6,073 nucleotides of DNA from an uncultured Anaerolineales bacterium (GTDB taxonomy: Bacteria > Chloroflexota > Anaerolineae > Anaerolineales > UBA11657). Position 1 is the stretch's first letter. Every line of letters begins with the position of its first letter. Below, in pieces: positions 5,260-6,073 of this stretch. The DNA is taken from positions 1 through 6,073 of the forward strand of contig CAJWIA010000099.1 in assembly GCA_913040765.1 (NCBI GenBank). Direction: 5' to 3'. Below the pieces are notes generated by a model. The model was not told the origin of the DNA, did no database searches, and saw only the letters and a list, made by a program, of their open reading frames with translations. The position numbers were made by a program, and so were the translations under genes.

Positions 5260-6073
5260 TCATTTTACTTGTTCCAGCATTATCTCAGATTCAATCTGAA
5301 ATTGTAACAGAGAATGAGATTGCCTAAGTGCATTTTCTACCGCAGAAGGTGTCTCACCATATGCAAAAATAAAACCCAAATACCCATCTCCTTCAGGTAG
5401 TGGAGTTAACGGGTAGTTCAACTTTGCAGTAATCTCTATTTTATCTATTGCGGCGATTGACTCGGCTTGTTCTATTCCAGTAATTTTACGTAAAATGCCA
5501 CGTTTAGGAATAGGTATCATCATGACTCCCTTACTACGGTCATCAGCAGCAAATTTCTCGATGTTTGATCCGCTTGCCTGCAGCAAAACTAATTCCTCTA
5601 ACGACAATCCGGATCCAAAACTAAGAATATTGGAACATAATCCTCCTATAGTTCTTCCTGCTATTTCTATAGGCCAAACACCCCGTTCGTTGATACGAAA
5701 TTCAGCATGAATAGGACCAAACCTTAGCCCAAGTGCCTTTGCCGCCGATATCAATGTACTCTCTATTTCGAGTTGATCTTCTTGCGGTAGTCGTGAAGGC
5801 GTAACATAAATTGTCTCTTCAAAGAAAGGACCTATTAATGGGTCTGGCTTGTCAAAAATGGCTAGAATCTTAATGCCCTTGTCGCTAATCAATGCTTCTA
5901 CTGCTACTTCGTCACCAGGAATATAATCTTCCACCATGATTTGGGTACCTACAGAATTACGTAAAATATTGCGTATACGGTACCATGCTGTTTTGAATTC
6001 GGCAGGGTTATTTGTTCGTATAACTCCGCGACTTCCATTGAGTAATAGGGGTTTTAATACGCAGGGATAAGAA
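5260..6073 (-). CDS. ATP-grasp domain protein, C-terminal part (5' end beyond window)
   Basis: ATP-grasp enzymes join a carboxylate to an amine or thiol through an acyl-phosphate; the substrate here is unknown. The frame is open from the right edge (first full codon ends at 6072) to a TGA at 5260-5262, giving 270 residues. An internal ATG at 5937 is not the start, because family sequence continues upstream of it: YPCVLKPLLLNGSRGV has the ATP-binding Lys7 and the glycine-rich loop. Next come the hinge VEDYIPGDE (47-55), HAEFR (122-126, Glu124) and PIEIAGRTIGG (134-144, Glu136, Arg140). The usual EINPR Asn Mg ligand is replaced in EIAGR by a small residue. The C-terminal region (about 180-265: MMIPIPKRG, PLPEGDGYLGFIFAYGETP) resembles the lid of biotin carboxylase-like members. 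By memory this variant occurs in Chloroflexota and Actinobacteria. It converges on yggX with an 8-bp gap. Confidence 0.9.
   Translation of the reverse strand, partial: SYPCVLKPLLLNGSRGVIRTNNPAEFKTAWYRIRNILRNSVGTQIMVEDYIPGDEVAVEALISDKGIKILAIFDKPDPLIGPFFEETIYVTPSRLPQEDQLEIESTLISAAKALGLRFGPIHAEFRINERGVWPIEIAGRTIGGLCSNILSFGSGLSLEELVLLQASGSNIEKFAADDRSKGVMMIPIPKRGILRKITGIEQAESIAAIDKIEITAKLNYPLTPLPEGDGYLGFIFAYGETPSAVENALRQSHSLLQFQIESEIMLEQVK

Noticed and set aside
5285..5299. Perfect palindrome TCAGATT-C-AATCTGA near the end of the ATP-grasp gene, considered as terminator for yggX
   Set aside because: It lies inside coding sequence, would form only a short AT-rich stem and has no T-run after it on either strand.
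5051..5327. Frames on both strands overlapping the yggX 3' half
   Set aside because: Low-complexity shadow of the repeat tail; the YggX reading frame is unambiguous.
5260..5937. ATP-grasp gene taken as complete from the ATG at 5937
   Set aside because: The same frame stays open to the right edge and encodes the ATP-binding YPCVLKP and GSRGV motifs, so the gene is truncated by the window.

Overview
The window looks like a compact stretch of ordinary bacterial chromosome. It carries four complete genes and two cut by the window edges, packed with almost no spare DNA. Composition is mildly AT-rich and even throughout. I see no rRNA, tRNA, CRISPR array, insertion sequence, phage gene or toxin-antitoxin pair. 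The best guess for the source is a Chloroflexota-like bacterium (a marine or Dehalococcoidia-type lineage). This rests on remembered sequence style in three proteins: the histidine phosphatase, the ATP-grasp protein with its EIAGRTIGG motif, and the zinc ATPase with extra cysteine pairs. No database was searched, so the placement is tentative.

Layout: (1) 1-887, minus strand: the N-terminal 295 codons of MutS, cut by the left edge. (2) 888-998: a 111-bp divergent regulatory region. It has a very good sigma70-type promoter for mutS with leaderless spacing, -10 boxes for the opposite gene, and two inverted repeats. (3) 999-3260, plus strand: a complete P1B-2 type (Zn/Cd/Pb) efflux ATPase with two extra four-cysteine clusters. 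(4) 3253-4017, minus: a histidine phosphatase, tail-to-tail with the ATPase with an 8-bp overlap. (5) 4046-4906, minus: a formyltransferase-fold protein related to Fmt but lacking its tRNA-recognition signature, probably co-transcribed with the phosphatase. (6) 4889-5251, plus: a YggX-family iron-trafficking/oxidative-protection protein with an unusual Gly/Pro/Gln/Lys tail built on an 18-bp tandem repeat. Its 5' end overlaps the formyltransferase 5' end head-to-head. (7) 5260-6073, minus: the C-terminal 270 residues of an ATP-grasp protein, cut by the right edge and separated from yggX by 8 bp.

The genes do not form one obvious pathway. Two themes are visible. The first is metal and oxidative homeostasis: the zinc-type exporter with cysteine clusters, and YggX. 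The second is a small two-gene unit (formyltransferase plus phosphatase) with unknown substrates. DNA repair is represented by mutS. No new defence or mobile system was found. The points most worth checking are the cysteine-cluster insertions in the ATPase, the leaderless mutS promoter with its overlapping dyad, the divergent overlap of yggX with the formyltransferase, and the repeat-built YggX tail.
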